This document shows, in pieces, positions 25,818-39,528 of a DNA stretch of 64,000 nt. Below the pieces are notes generated by a model. It was given only the letters and a program-made list of their open reading frames with translations. It was not told the origin of the DNA and did not search any database. A program made the translations under genes and the position numbers. The DNA is from Tetragnatha versicolor (lineage: Eukaryota > Arthropoda > Arachnida > Araneae > Tetragnathidae). The stretch covers positions 53,391,945 to 53,455,944 of the forward strand of contig JANDEH010000006.1 in assembly GCA_024610705.1 (NCBI GenBank). The letters run 5' to 3'. Position 1 is the stretch's first letter. Every line of letters begins with the position of its first letter.

Positions 25818-25950
25818 CTCAGCTAGGTTGTACCAGCGTATGGCGAGTGAGCGTAGCGAGCACAGGATTGCAAAGCAATCCTAGGGGAACTGCGTCAGCA
25901 GTTCCCGGGGGTTGGCGAGCAATAGCGAGCAGGGGGAGATAGCCCCCTAG
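25818..25950 (+). repeat. Hairpin-rich repeat terminus, copy 2
   Basis: Consecutive hairpins are visible: 'aggattgcaaagcaatcct', 'ggaactgcgtcagcagttcc', 'gcgagcaatagcgagc' and 'gggggagatagccccc', ending in TAG. It is the plus-strand counterpart of 16959-17030. Packing four hairpins into 130 bp is unusual for this AT-rich window. Possible Helitron terminus, but the base after CTAG here is C, not T. Confidence 0.5.
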
Positions 25951-28900
25951 CTTTATTTTATTTTTAATAAGATATCTAAATTTATACCTCAGGTTATTAT
26001 TTTTCATAAATACGTTAAAATTACTTTTGATAAAAGTCAGAAAAACCATAAACATTTTCATTAAGTATATGTGTAGTGTTCGTAATTATCTCTGTAAATA
26101 CAGTTGCACTAAACCACAATTAAATGCTATTTTTAAAAAAAATAAATCACGCCGTCTGAAGGTATTTAAGGAAACCGAAAAATTTTACCAAAAATCATAA
26201 ACAAGTGTTAAACTCTGATTTGTGGAAAGCTAGTTTTCCTTCTTCAACTGCCAATCAAAAGTTTGATTTCCAATTAACTGCCGGACAAGTTACCGGTGAC
26301 TACGGCCGTAAGTAATAAAAACTATTTATTTGAAACTAAATAACCACTTCATCAAAATCATTTTCGATCTACTAAGGCGTTCATTTTCAACTTTTGAAAA
26401 GCACCTCAAATCCCACACATAACCACAAACAAAAAACCCAAAATTCCCAAAATCCCCATCCAACTCAAAAAAAGAACCAACCACCGCCTCAAATCCAAAA
26501 AAGAACCCAAAACGCGACATTTCAACACAGCACAGCCCCCCACTCCAATAAAAAAAACCCTTTTATAAAAGGCCAACTTCTCCAAAAACTTTTACACCCA
26601 CTTTCAGGGGAAAAGGGAAGTTCGCTGCTGCATTAGCAACGCTTAATTAAAGAAGATGAGCAGTCGGAATGCAAAAGGAGAAAGTGGGGAAATATGCTAA
26701 GCAGTCCCGGGAAGAAGCTGGCAGCTTCAGGGTAAGTTAACAGTCGGGTAAAATGTTGCCTATTCGGCTGTGGTGGAACAGATTTTGTTTGAGACGCTGA
26801 CGGCAATTGGGGATACAGACAGACGTCGGAGGTGGGGGTTTTTGGTGTTAGCTGACGTTGCTGTATAATCTATTTATCCGGATAAGTTTCTGGTGGGTGT
26901 ACTTTGCGCCTGTAGGGAGAGACGGGCCCAAATTATTGATTTGAACGCGTAAGGTTTTAAAGTGGGATTGTGATTTCGGATCGATTGGGATTGCGTGGTA
27001 AGACTTGTATGGAAGGGTAAAAATAGATATTTGTGGAAGTTAAGGGTTTTTTGTGGAGATAATATTAAAAATTAGGGTTTTATATATCTTGTCACATTAA
27101 AAATTTATCGTATTTTTTTTAGTAAGAGAGTGAACTCACTCAGTACAGTTAAAATTAAAAATTAGCAGCCATATTCACAGACATCAACGTCGCAGTTTTC
27201 CAGCAGGTATTAAGAAAGAAACAAGAGCTTTTCACTGAATCTGATAGGTGGAATCTTTCTATGAACAAGGATTTAAAACAGACGATAGCTGGGATTATAG
27301 CCGTAAGGTAATTAAAGATGTTCTTTTGAGATAGATTTGTTTAAGATGAGTCTTACCTTTGCAGATAGGAACCGGTTTGGTTATAGGTATAATTTTCTGT
27401 TATTTTTATGGATCTACTAATATAAAAAAACTAGTACAATATGTGTAACTATCAAGAATATTTACAATTTATATTATATAAAAAGAACATTGTTCATGCA
27501 TCGAAACAGTTTTATTCTTTATTTAATGGCATGCGTTAAAATACCTTAATACGCCAGTATTAATAACGTATAGAAACTATGCAATTTTACTTTAATTAGT
27601 ACCCAAATAAAAAGGAACACCTATCTATAAACCTTTAAAAAAGTTAACTTAAAAGATAATGCAAAATGATGAATGTATAACGATAACAATTAATTCTAAA
27701 AAATTTGATAAAGCTTATACATAAGCTGTTTAATCTAAAGAGACTAATAAAACATTTTGCCTAGGTTAAACTTTTCCTCGTTTATCATAAGATTTTAATG
27801 GATGAGTTAGGCTTTAATTTACAACTTACACGGAAATCCATGCATTATACAATTCAAGAAAAGGTTCACAGAATGCATTAAATTAAATGCAAAAGCACAT
27901 TAAGCAAAATTCACATTTCATCACTGTACCATAAAGTTATGATGTATGGCCTTTTAACTAGTCTTTTGTCTAAAATGATTAACATGATGGTGAACAAAGG
28001 GCTTCAAAGCGAGTCATTCTCCACCTTTAAAGGTATTTAAAATATGACTATCTTTTAAAGCCTGCATTAACAGGAATATGCACGCATTTACATTAATGAT
28101 AAATGTTTGATCTCATCCTTTTAATTAAGAAGAACCTTTTCCAACAACTGATTTGTTTGGAGCTCAAATGAATTATTTCCATATTAATAATAAAGATCAA
28201 AACGCCAGTGTGATTTTTCATAAAACTACGTAAAGTTCAATGAATTTAAATCTCGCCAACAATAAAACACAAAGCACTTTTGATTTATAAAGTTCAACAT
28301 ATTAATTGCTTACATCGCTTCGAATACATCAAAGGACACACGCACAAGATACTTTATCAAAGGTTTTCGCCTCTCATACAAATCCTACCTCTTCCAGAAT
28401 CCAGTCCCCCCCACAAAGACATTTTACATCCAGCTTTGAACTTTACACAAGTGGAACGCGAAAAGAGATTCTCAAAGAAACCCAGTGAATAAAAAAATAT
28501 CGCAACAAACAAACTACCGAAAACTGTTATTAATTCCGGTACCGGAAACTTTTCGAGTGATACATCATACTTTCGCAACAAACAGGGCATTAATAATCTC
28601 CGTCTGTCAACGTAAATGTATCCTTAGCGAACCCATAAATTTTAATCTTAAAAATGAAATCCCCTCTACCCCTTAATGAATAATGATCCGGCGAAATGTA
28701 ATTTGCATTCGGATAAATACGGTTTAATTTTTGTGCTGTTTTCCAACATACAGTTAAAAATAGTCGAGGCATCATCTATTTTCGTTAGGAAAGCTACTTT
28801 TCCATTACCTGAGTCCATGGAAATTTTTTCTTGGGAAAAGTTGGTCCCCACTTTAACCTGAATTCCGTCTCATACATTTTAATTTATCCCGCTATGGCAT

Positions 28901-30336
28901 TCGTTGAGGTTTTTTGTTTAGTTTTTTTGTCGAGAGCTCTTAAGTAGTTTTCATGTAAGCATAACCGGTGCGCTGATTAAACATAATTTATGGTTTTTCT
29001 TTTACAGCGAAAATGCTTTAATTATTTATGCCTCCATTGCTCATGTTTGGGGCATTTTGTTCCACCAGAGCAAGAACCAATTTCGTAGTTTTTAAGCATA
29101 CGTTTTTTTTCTCTTTGTGGTAATGATCATAATTAAAATTGCACTTTTTATACATACTTTCAAGTTTAAAGTAATGCTTTTAGTTTTAATCACGTTTAAT
29201 GTTTTTGCGATGATAGAGGCATCTTCAAATTTTTGATGGTGTTTTATGTTAAAGAATGGTTAGAAGAGAAGGTTTAGAGTTAAGGAAAGCATTTTTCATT
29301 AGCGTGAAAAACAGTAACATAATTATAATTTCTCTTCTTATAAGAATAACAAAACAACTCGCTATTATAAGGGTTAACATAACTATAGAAAAATCAATTA
29401 GTAAACGATAAGGATGCTAGTTAAAATGTGGTTTTTAATAATTCATTACTGATAATAATATTCATCAAAACTACAAAAAGTTCAATCAAATAAGTGATAA
29501 ACAAACTAAAATCAAATTTTAAATAACTTCTAAAAACATACATATTCTTTATTATGTGAAATTCCAAAAAGTACATGCATACTCACAAACTGATATTAAT
29601 ATAGGGATAACTGATATTTTACAACCCTATTATACTGACTATTTTCTATTTATCAATACCTCGTGCATCACTAAGATAAAACAACCAACAAAACATACAA
29701 ATACAAATCAGGAAAATTGCACAATAAGGCAGAACTTCAACATTATTGTGAGATCACGGATTATCTAAAAATACTTTCCCGACAATCGTTATTTAATACG
29801 GAATAAACAGGAATAAAGCGCCTTTCCTGTCGTCCTCCAACCAGTGGGATGACGGATTATTTCTCTTATTCGCCGGAGAAGATTTGGTTAGTACTTATGA
29901 GTCTCTGCAGGAAAATATTTCCCCTGATTGAAATAGGATGATTGCTAAAAGAAATTCATTCATGAAGAGTATTTACTGGTTGGTATGAAGTGTTTGGGTC
30001 CTCTCTGGATCCCTTCTATTCAGAATTTGTCTTGGTTTGCCATTTAATATATGGAATTGCCTGCGAGAGTTGTATTATTATGAAAGGGCCTTAAAACTGG
30101 TGAAAGTAGAGATTATTATTGAAAGTTTTTAACAAATGAGGTGCATTTAAAAGTATATGTCGATTTGCACCTAAATTTTCAAAATTAGTTTTTAAAATAA
30201 CTGTATTAATTTGTTTATAATCATGTTTTTGGTCAGCTAAATGGGCCTATGCCCCAGTCTGACAATTATTCTTTCCCCCCTATTTTCGATTGTATCGCAT
30301 TGCACATAAACAAAATTGTTATTGTTATTATCATCA
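25951..30336. other. No gene recognised
   Basis: AT-rich, with a somewhat GC-richer zone at 26600-26960 and another at 29810-29900. Short overlapping frames on both strands near 28280-28860 have no recognisable features. No paired inverted repeats were found here. Confidence 0.4.
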
Positions 30337-30618
<282 letters not shown>

Positions 30619-30621
30619 TGA

Positions 30622-31774
30622 TTTTATTGAAACGAAAAAAAATAATAGTAGGATGAAACACATTGGAAAAGGAAGAGAATATAACAAAAAAGAAAGGAAA
30701 AATAAATTACGGCCGATCTGAGGTCGGGAAAAGGAAGGGGGGTAAAAAGGGGGTTTTTTAGAATAAAAAACGGTTTATCTCAATTTCCGGCAAAACTACA
30801 AGTTCCATGGAAAAAATTTAAATAGCAAAGTTGTAGGTAATAAAAAGATCTACAATTTTTGCATTCCAACTTTTTTCATATAACCTCAAAATTTATGTGA
30901 AAAATTCAAATAATTAATTTTTTGGTTTTTATTTTTTGTCTTTTACAAAAAAAATTTTTTTCACGAAATTCGGTGAAAACTTACCTTTTGATGTCCCCAA
31001 CACATTTTATTTTTTTTTATTTAAAATATTTATTTTTTCTCCTTATTTTGACTTGATATCGAAAAAGCACCCTAATTTTCAATCGAAAATTCTCACGTCA
31101 AAATATCTGCTTTTTTAAAAAAGTCGGTGGGCTTTTTGTTCGTTGAAATCTCTACTTTCTGATGGTGTAAAAAAATATATGCATCACTATGGTAAATGTT
31201 CTCAGAAAATGCAAAGAGATGAAAGAAGCTCGAAAGCTCGAAGAGATTTCAATAATAAAAACCATACAAAAATACCATATTTTTTTACTCCATCAGAAAG
31301 TAAAGATTGCAACGAACAAAAATCCCACCGACTTTTTTAAAAAAGCAGATATTTTGACGTGAGAATTTTCGATCGAAAATTAGGGTGCTTTTTCGATATC
31401 AAGTCAAAAAAAAGGAGAAAAAATAAATATTTTAAATAAAAAAAATTAAAGTGTGTTGGGGACATCAAAAGGTAAGTTTCCACCGAATTTCGTGAAAAAA
31501 ATTTTTTTTTGTAAAAGATAAAAATAAAAAACCAAAAAATTAATTATTTGAATTTTTCACATAAATTTTTGTGTTATATGAAAAAACTGTGAATACGAAA
31601 ATTGTAGATCTTTTTATTACCTACAACTTTGCATATTTAAATTTTTTCCATAGGACTTGTAGTTTTGCCCGCCCTCAGATCGGCCGTAATTTATTTTTCC
31701 TTTATTTTTAGTTATATTCTCTTTCTTTTCCAATGGGTTTCATCCAACTGTTATTTTTTTTGTTTCAAAAATTA
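30622..31774. mobile_element. ~1.15-kb palindrome (foldback element)
   Basis: The left arm (30622 to about 31195) and right arm (about 31260 to 31774) are near reverse complements. Matching landmarks include 'ggatgaaac' with 'gtttcatcc', 'acggccgatctgag' with 'ctcagatcggccgt', 'gatgtccccaacaca' with 'tgtgttggggacatc', and 'cttgatatcgaaaaagcacc' with its complement. The central ~65 bp includes 'gaagctcgaaagctcgaag'. There is no coding content: the 65-codon frame near the centre simply spans both arms. The terminal bases do not show a clear target duplication. Confidence 0.85.
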
Positions 31775-32597
31775 TCGACCCTGGACTATAATAAGTTTAA
31801 TAGTTATAAGCTAAAATGTATAACGTTCTGATGAGACACACAGGAGATGCTATAGGAATATCCGTCCAAATAACCGAATTCTCATTTAAAACCACTCAGA
31901 AAAAAACTTTAATCCCAAAGCTTTTGAAACTCCCATAGCATTGGAAAAAACTCTAATCCAATCATGTTGAAATCTCACTAGTGTACAATAGAAGTACACA
32001 AGCTTATTTATTTTTAACGTTACTAACGAGCAGATTCTCTATGCGCCTCTACCATACACAAACTTAAAGTATACCACAACACCGGGAGAAAAAAAAATCA
32101 TCGCATCAAAGTTTTAACATCGTCTCAATATTCCCAAGCACCTCCGAAAACGCGATAATTATTCACAACAGCAAGCGCCTCAAAGAATGCATTAACTAAT
32201 TTACAGCAGAGAAGCCGTACTTAAGTTTTCGGTAACCTCATCTCAGCTAAAATTAATTAAAAAGCGCTTTAATCGCGCTGCAATTAATATCTTCAGCAAA
32301 AGCATGGAATACCACTCACCCAGCCTATCTTAATTCAACAACGCGAGGAGAAAAAATACAATTTTTTTTGTTGAGAGTTTCTTTTAAAAACTTCCGTCGT
32401 GTCGGAAAAGAAACTTGAAAAAGCGAAGTATGTCGCCGCCACAGAAAATTGCAAAAACATGCAAATGAGGTGAGGGTAAAAAAAATGCCCAGGGAGCATG
32501 CGAGGCCTTATCGCTACCGCTTTTAACGGTATTCCCTGGTGTAAGGCCGGGTTACATTCAGCGATTCGAGAGTGACGCGATCGGTCGAAACACCCCT
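31775..32597. other. AT-rich DNA, nothing recognised
   Basis: No frames or repeats recognised. The last ~100 bp are GC-richer ('aggccgggttacattcagcg'). Confidence 0.4.
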
Positions 32598-33888
32598 CAC
32601 TAGCGGATCCAGGGGGAGTATAGCCATACCGTACTTTGATAAAGCCAATAAAGAAGAAGATAATTTTTTTTGCCTGCCGTAAAATAGAATGACTGACAGC
32701 CGGTTATCCCAACCAGAACGCTAAAAAATTTTCAGGAGTTTTATCTAAGTACAGTATGACTATACTGCCGTCCTAAGCGTAAGTGCACATCAAGGCAACT
32801 TCATTCAGATTTACTTTGAGAAAAATCTCGCCAAAAGAGTAATTAGCAGATTTTTTATTCTGTGAGGTAAACCCTCCTTTCTGGAAAAACCTCAGTAATT
32901 GGCTATGACATTGGGCTGCATTAGAGATAGAAATTTAGAAGGGAAACGGGGTTCAATTACAAATTTGTAGATAAGGAAAAATACACAGCATTAACACAGC
33001 ACAGCTGCAAGTTCTAGCAAATCGCATATATCAGGTTAATAAAGATGTATTTAAAGCTATTACGCAATGTATTTAAAACTAATCTGTTTTAGTTTAAATA
33101 TTTTCTTTTTAAATTCATAGGAATTTCAATCTAACAAAGAAGGATAAGTTTGCTCTCAATTCTGATATTTAAGGGGGTCTTTTCATGATTTAGACATTGG
33201 CTTGGTAGTAGCAAGATATATTCTCGACAATTAAAAAATGCGCCAGTGGGGAAAGAAAGTGAAGCTTTAAGAAAACTCGTAAATGTGCAATTTCGCTTAG
33301 GACGGCAGTATACGCGATCCGAGAAGGGGGTTGGAGGATTTACCCTACGAAAGAAACGATAACTAACAGTGAGTAAGTGTGCATCTTAAGTTTTATGGTT
33401 GCCTCCTCGGGCAGTGTATATTTGCCTCATCTCCTTGTCCACACAAAGAGACGGGGGAGATATCCACCACCCACGCGTTGCCGAGCCGGTCATAAAACAT
33501 TTAGACGCACTCAAAGAGGGGAGGTTGGAACTCAGGGGTGTATATAAGGAGAAGGTGACTACGTGTACCAAACCAGTGAAAACCCTATTTTTAGAGATAC
33601 ATTTTACGACATTTTCCGGGGGAGGTCCCCCAGCCCCCCCTTCGGTATTTGGAACTCTATTATTTATAACTATCTTTCATAATAAGCTTGTCAAAATTCA
33701 AAAATCCTATCACAAAAAATATTAAATTAATGAAGATGTGTCCGAAATTAGGAATAGGATACCAAATCGAGTTGAAAACCTGTTTGTAAGACATATTAAT
33801 TTTAAAACTCATTGAAAATATTATATTTGATTATATTTTATATTCTTAGCCCCCCCCCGAAAAAAAAAGAATCTTGAATCCGCCACTG
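32598..33888. mobile_element. hAT-like element with nested insertion
   Basis: The left end CACTAGCGGATCC and right end GAATCCGCCACTG are inverted with two or three mismatches. The flanking octamers are ACACCCCT (32590-32597) and ACATTCCT (33889-33896), 6 of 8 identical, consistent with an aged 8-bp hAT duplication. It contains the TA MITE at 32763-33310 and, at 33399-33575, overlapping frames on both strands that I do not recognise. No transposase. Confidence 0.65.
32763..33310. mobile_element. TA-flanked MITE nested in the hAT element
   Basis: Perfect 17-bp terminal inverted repeat TACTGCCGTCCTAAGCG. The homology continues more weakly inward ('gtgcacat' against 'atgtgcaat'). TA on both sides (32761-32762, 33311-33312). 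548 bp, non-coding. Because it sits inside the hAT-like element it must have inserted later. Confidence 0.8.
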
Positions 33889-33949
33889 ACATTCCTCTAA
33901 TTCCCCTCAAACGATGACGAAACTACTATGTCACAGCAATAAGGACCAA

Positions 33950-34038
33950 TGGCAGGACCAGAATCTAAATCGATGAGGAAAGCGATAGGAAATTTTCGAC
34001 CGTGACGTCCGATCGCGTCGCGCGAGTCAATGCATGTA
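33950..34038 (+). repeat. Segment shared with 6890-6982
   Basis: Counterpart of the block at 6890-6982 (same strand, same order of shared words). It is rich in CG dinucleotides ('gatcgcgtcgcgcgag'). Both copies lie just downstream of a DNA transposon end. See the entry at 6890. Confidence 0.5.
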
Positions 34039-37000
34039 AACCCTGCTGGGTTCTCCCTTCCACCCTCCCACGTAAAGGTCGTGCGACTCTTGTCAAATTT
34101 TATCTCGGGGGCCTCAATTTTCGGGTAAAGCGCTTTATAATGGGATGACGGGTTCACGAGAGTTTGTGGTATCAAGAGGGAGAATGCAAAGGGATTCAAT
34201 TTATTTTCAGGCTAGACTGTGTGTCATAAAGCATTCGTATTAGCGTGCATGTTGAGACGAGCGGGGACGTGTAGAATAATCAGAAGAATCAGTATTAAAA
34301 TTCAAGCATCGGATTTAGTTAAGAAGTAGGTGTATTTACTTAATTTAAAAACTTTAACACAAATTTCAAAACTTATTTCATACAATATAATAAATTTTAA
34401 AAGAATATGCTTTTTTCAATTACTTAAAAATATATTATTCTTTTTAAACGTTACTGGAACTATGATAGTTTAGAAAGATATATGATAAAAAATAACACTT
34501 TGATTAAATTATATTTTTCATTCAATGATATTTTTTTCATTTAATTATATTTTTATTATTACTATACCACTCGGGTTATTTTCTAAAATATCCAATGATA
34601 CTATACTTTTTCCTAAACTATGCACTGCATTATTTGTCTTAGAAACATATTTCTACTATCAAATGAAAATAATTTTAAAATTAAATATATATTTTTGAGG
34701 ACAAGTATAAATATTGGACATTTTATTAATTGCAGATAGCAGTACCATGGTAAAAACACTGGAACAAAATGAAGTCTTATCAATGACAAAAGATCAATAA
34801 TAAGTAACACTGAAAGACATTGGCTAAAAATTTCCAGTTCAGATATAAAACGTATTTGACTTGTTCCGGACTGGATTAATAAAATTTCCTTGAGCTAAAA
34901 TCGAAAAAAATGAGATGGGGAAATGTGTCACTTTTATTTGAAACAAAATCGGGGCATTCATCATTTTCATAATGCCAGTAATAAAATCGTTAACACTACA
35001 CCAAAGCAATGCGTCTCATTAACACATATTAAATTATATGGATGAATATTAACAATTAAAACTCCATTAGGCAGTAAATAACACACCATGCTCAAGCTCA
35101 TAAATAATAATTAAGCAGCAGATGTTCAAAGTCAAATCAACAGTCAAAAAAGACGATTTTCTACGGAAAACCGATTATTAGAAAGGGAATATCCGAAATC
35201 ATACAACCAAGCAGCTGCCTCACAATTTCCTCTATCTCAACCGAATTTCCATAATGTCCCTGAGAATAGCCCGAGGGTGAGTCCTGGCACCACCTCGGCA
35301 GTGCCCGAAAAACCATTTAAAGGGATCTTTCATTCATTTGGTTAAGCGAAGAGCGATTACAGCAGACGCATTAATAACATTTTCCACTGAAAACCCAGGA
35401 AGGTTCCAACCCCAATGACACGGCTAATAGCACTTAAACCGAATCGGCGTTGTCATTAAATAACCATTTCGAGCAACAAATGCGTTGCTGCCGATCTATT
35501 TCTATTGGGGCAGTAATGATGGCCGGGAAACTATACCGGACGACGAAATGCACAGCGAATAAGAAAATGTACAGCCGAAAAGTGCATCCAGATTTATCAT
35601 TTTAACTCGATCGGAGAGAGGTGGATAGTGTTTTTCTTGGACGATCGATTAAAGAGTTTTATTGTTCTGAAATTTTCCAGCAGCAACAAATGACGGGATT
35701 TTGGAAGAAACTGTGATGGGGACTATCGAATCGACTTGTAGAAATAATTGATGGATTATTGGACGCTTGTTTGCTAGAAAGAGCTTAAGATTTCTTCAAA
35801 GCAAATCGAGTGAAAAAAAGATCGATTGTTTCGAGCTACTTATCTTTGGGATCTCAGTTATCTTCATTACCTTGTTAGAGAGACGGTGTTTTGTATTACT
35901 TTTAGTAGATTACTTTTAAACAAGGCTAAATAAATGCATTGGGATATAAGATGGTGTGGCAATTACTAGTTTTTTAAATTTTATCCTAACACAAAATTAT
36001 TTTAAAATTTTTGTACTTTATCAGGGTACAAGTGAGGAGTTTTATGCTAAATCACCAAAAATAATCAAATATCGAAATAAAACACCCTTTAAATATCTCA
36101 ACTATCAGTGCTGCTTTTATTTTTTGTTAAATTTTTATAATAAAATGTTTCCAATATATTTGCCCCCTGCTAATCCGTACCAACATTTCTTTAAGTGAGA
36201 AGGCTCCTAGATAAAAGAGCAAAACCAGGAGTAGTTTTCTTCACAGAATGTTAAATACATGATATTGAAATGATTATCCCCATTGCTTTATTTGAAAAGA
36301 TCGGTTTCCTCAAGTCTTAATTTAGTTTTTATAATTAAAGGTCATCAACAAATTGCTCAATGTTTGAAAATTCCAATCTTGCATGTTACTAAATGTCCAG
36401 TTTCAGCTACCTCCCATTAGGTTATAATATTTAACTAAATCTTGAAACTGAAAGTTTAACTAATTGAATTTTATCTCGCTATTTCGCTTATTTAAGATTG
36501 TGTAACATAGTAATTAGCTAATATAAATCAAAGTACACCTCTCGAAAATATTTTGCTCAAAGCTACTCCTTCATAAATTCTTTCCTCAACAGATAAATCG
36601 CGATTTAACCGCCCTAACCCCTCCTAAACCATCAATACTCCATAAAAAACCAGTCGCAATGAGTTATATCCCCGAGCTCCACATGACGACGGCAATTGAA
36701 ACACTTTTTTCTGAATCAATTAACGAACACTGGAGGAGAAAGCCCGAGATCTTAATGGCTTTAATGGACTAAAGTTGTAGCCCGGTTATCGTGTAGAGCC
36801 CCGCCTCCGGAGCTTTTAACGCTTTTTTTCCTGTGAGGTTTGAATTACAAAATGTCAAAAAATCTCCGTCCAAAACGACAGACGGAAATTTCGCACCGAA
36901 ATAAAATGGTGAGCAAAATATTTTTTTTTACCCTTAAGGTCGTTAATTCGTCGATGATGCCGCGTAATTGTTTTCGATGGTCACGGAAAGTAAATAAAAT

Positions 37001-37362
37001 CCATCTAGTTTAATAATTATGTAATTGATTGCGGACCAAATTCGTCGAGATGGGTATGATTTTGCAAGTCAATGGTTTAGTGATGAAGTTGTTGCGATCA
37101 CGATGGGCCTACTTATAGGGACGTAAATGTTCTGCTTTGTGATGATGGTGGAGCACTATGTTGTTATTTCCATGTATAACGATGACTCTACAACTCAATT
37201 AACCTAGTCAGTGTGCTGTAATTTTGAAAAGTGAGCATGTACTATTTACAATGGATATTTATTGCTATAAACTCAATTTAATTCTCAAATTTTATGTTTG
37301 TGAGTACGAACTATTACATTTAATTTGTTAAACATAGAAGATTCGTATATGATTACCTACTA
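34039..37362. other. No gene; two GC-richer islands
   Basis: AT-rich except for 35200-35640 and 36640-37020. The islands contain 'gggtgagtcctggcacc', 'gacggcaattgaaacac', 'gatgatgccgcgtaattg' and several ATTA/TAAT words. No frame of gene quality. They may be conserved regulatory blocks. Confidence 0.3.
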
Positions 37363-38549
37363 TTGGGTTGTCCCATAAGTTCTGTTACTTTTTACGAAGT
37401 TTTGTCTTTGAAAATTTTTTATGAAAAACTGATAATAGGTTGAGATTTCAAACAAAAGGGATTTTGATATATGTATATTTATGAACATAATGTGTGGTTT
37501 TAGTAGTTCTCGGGATATTATTTCTTTTCAAAATGGCGGTTTGAAAAAAAGACCAAAAACGACGATTTTCGCGTAATTTTTTTCTTTTGTTTAAAAAACT
37601 AGGAAGAACGCATAATTCATGGCTAAAAAACGTTTTACTGTATATTTGAAATGTTTAGATTACGATGTCATAGTTTCAAGATGATTCGATAAGTTTAAGG
37701 TTGGAAATTTTGGCTTTAAACTTCCATATATTGGTAATTTCACGTGTTTTTTAATGCACGCCTATTGTTTTTCTAAGCAGCTGGTATGAAGTAATTAAAG
37801 GCAGGTGTTTTTTGAACCATAATGCTTGTTAATGCATTGAATTGATGCCATTAATGCATTGAAAGTATCTTTTCATAATATCATTCCATTGATTTATTTC
37901 CAATTTCCAAGGAGTTGTTTTTATTGTAATTTTTTCGTATGAAGCAAAGAAAATTGCTTTGTTCGCTGAGCGTAAGTTCAGCAAGTGTACCTGTGATAAG
38001 CTGAAACGTTGCGCGCTTGCATTGTGCGCACTATTTTCTGAAATTAAGTTCAGATATAATTTAATATACTGCATATTTTGAATATTTGGGTCTTTCCTAA
38101 GCTTTTTTATTGATTTTGATGCTTTTTTTCGTAAAAAATTTCTTTGAAATGACTAGCATTATTGAGGTAAGTTTTTTGCAATAGATGTTATGTTTAGGAC
38201 CGAAATTTCCTAAGTTAAACTTATCGAATTATCTTGAAACTATGACATCTTAAACTAAACATTTCAAACATATAGTAAAACTTTTTTTAGCCCTGAATTA
38301 TGCGTTCTTCCTAGTTTTTTAAACAAAAGAAAAAAATTACGCGAAAATCGTCGTTTGTGGTCTTTTTTCAAATCACCATTTTGAAAAGAAATAATATCAC
38401 GAGAACTACCAAAATCACACATTATGTTCATAAATATACATATATCAAAATCCCTTTTGTTTGAAATCTCAACCTATTACCAGTTTTTCATAAAAAATTT
38501 TCAAACACGAAACTTTGTAAAAAGTAACAGAACTTATGGGACAACCCAA
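37363..38549. mobile_element. Mariner-type element with long inverted arms
   Basis: It starts TTGGGTTGTCCCATAAGTTC and ends with the reverse complement, with TA on both sides (37361-37362, 38550-38551). TTGGGTTG plus TA is the classic mariner end. The arms extend about 350 bp, to 'tagtttcaagatgattcg' and its complement, with scattered mismatches. The ~450-bp centre shows no transposase signature, so this is a long-TIR non-autonomous derivative (1187 bp). Confidence 0.85.
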
Positions 38550-39528
38550 TACTTATAGAAAAACTGCACAGTGTAATTTTGATAAATAAAAAAAATTGCA
38601 TTTATAAGGAATATTTATTGCGATGAATTCAGAGTTTTGGATGGGTTTCAGAAGCATTAGTTGGTTTGCATGGTTATACTAAACCGCTATTTCGATGCGT
38701 AACCTACAATACCACGTCACTAAAAATTGAAACTTGCAAAAAAATTCCTTTCAACAACAAGATAAATTACACATACTCTCCATTCCAATTCGTATTTAAT
38801 CAAACCAAATATCGGGAAAACAAATTAATTCCGAAATCCCCCTCAATCTCGAAAGAATTAAGACAATCTACAAAAGGCCGGTCGGTCAAAGCGAAATGGA
38901 TTATAAATAGCTTCCCCCAAAGCTAATGACAAAGCTGCTGGCCGGAGTCCAACGGGATAAATGGAAAGCGGGTATGCTTCCGTACTTTTGAGAGTGATAT
39001 AGCGTAATTGCTATTCTCCGTCGCGTATCAAGCTCAAGCATGATGATTTTGTAGATGAATCATGGCACGCAGCAACAGTGGATACGATTTTGTCTGCTCG
39101 GCTTCCGAGGAGGAGGGGTCCTTGCCAGATCCGGAACAACCCTCGTCGCATGCGAAGACATGTGGGGGTGGTGAATTAATTCGTTTGTTCTGCGGAGTTC
39201 ATGTCTGGACATCGTTAGGGATTGAGTTATTGTGCGATTCGTCTTTTCATTGAAGAAATTCCCCCTTAATAGTCTTTAAAGATGTCTGTTGGAGTGTATT
39301 TTCGGATAACTCATTTAATATGTACACCCATTTGTCTTTTGCTCACAGTTTAGTTTGGCATGTTTAGACAATCTAACAAGTGTTTTCAATGATGTTGGAT
39401 TTTTTAACTCCCTGTGTGTCGTTTTAAATATGATGAAAAATGAGGAGAAAGGGAAAAGACAGAATAAAATAGGGAATCTTAGATATGTGTATAAAAAATA
39501 GGAGACATCGAAATGTTTATATGCAATT
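38550..39528. other. No confident gene; one weak exon candidate
   Basis: A frame at 39062-39253 opens with a good translation context (ATCATGGCA). It has balanced codons and an acidic Ser-rich stretch (ASEEEGSLPDPEQPSS), then meets a GGTGAA that could act as a donor site near 39172. It lies in a GC-richer patch. No homology is recognised and nothing links it to another exon. Chance is more likely. Confidence 0.15.

Noticed and set aside
31143..31340. 65-codon frame at the centre of the palindrome
   Set aside because: It simply crosses the two arms and centre of the foldback; no independent coding evidence.
31826..31865. CTGATGAG word that could start a third hammerhead
   Set aside because: No pairing stem II and no GAAA follow; core incomplete.
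33399..33725. 108-codon frame inside the hAT-like element
   Set aside because: An antisense frame overlaps it and no transposase motif is present.
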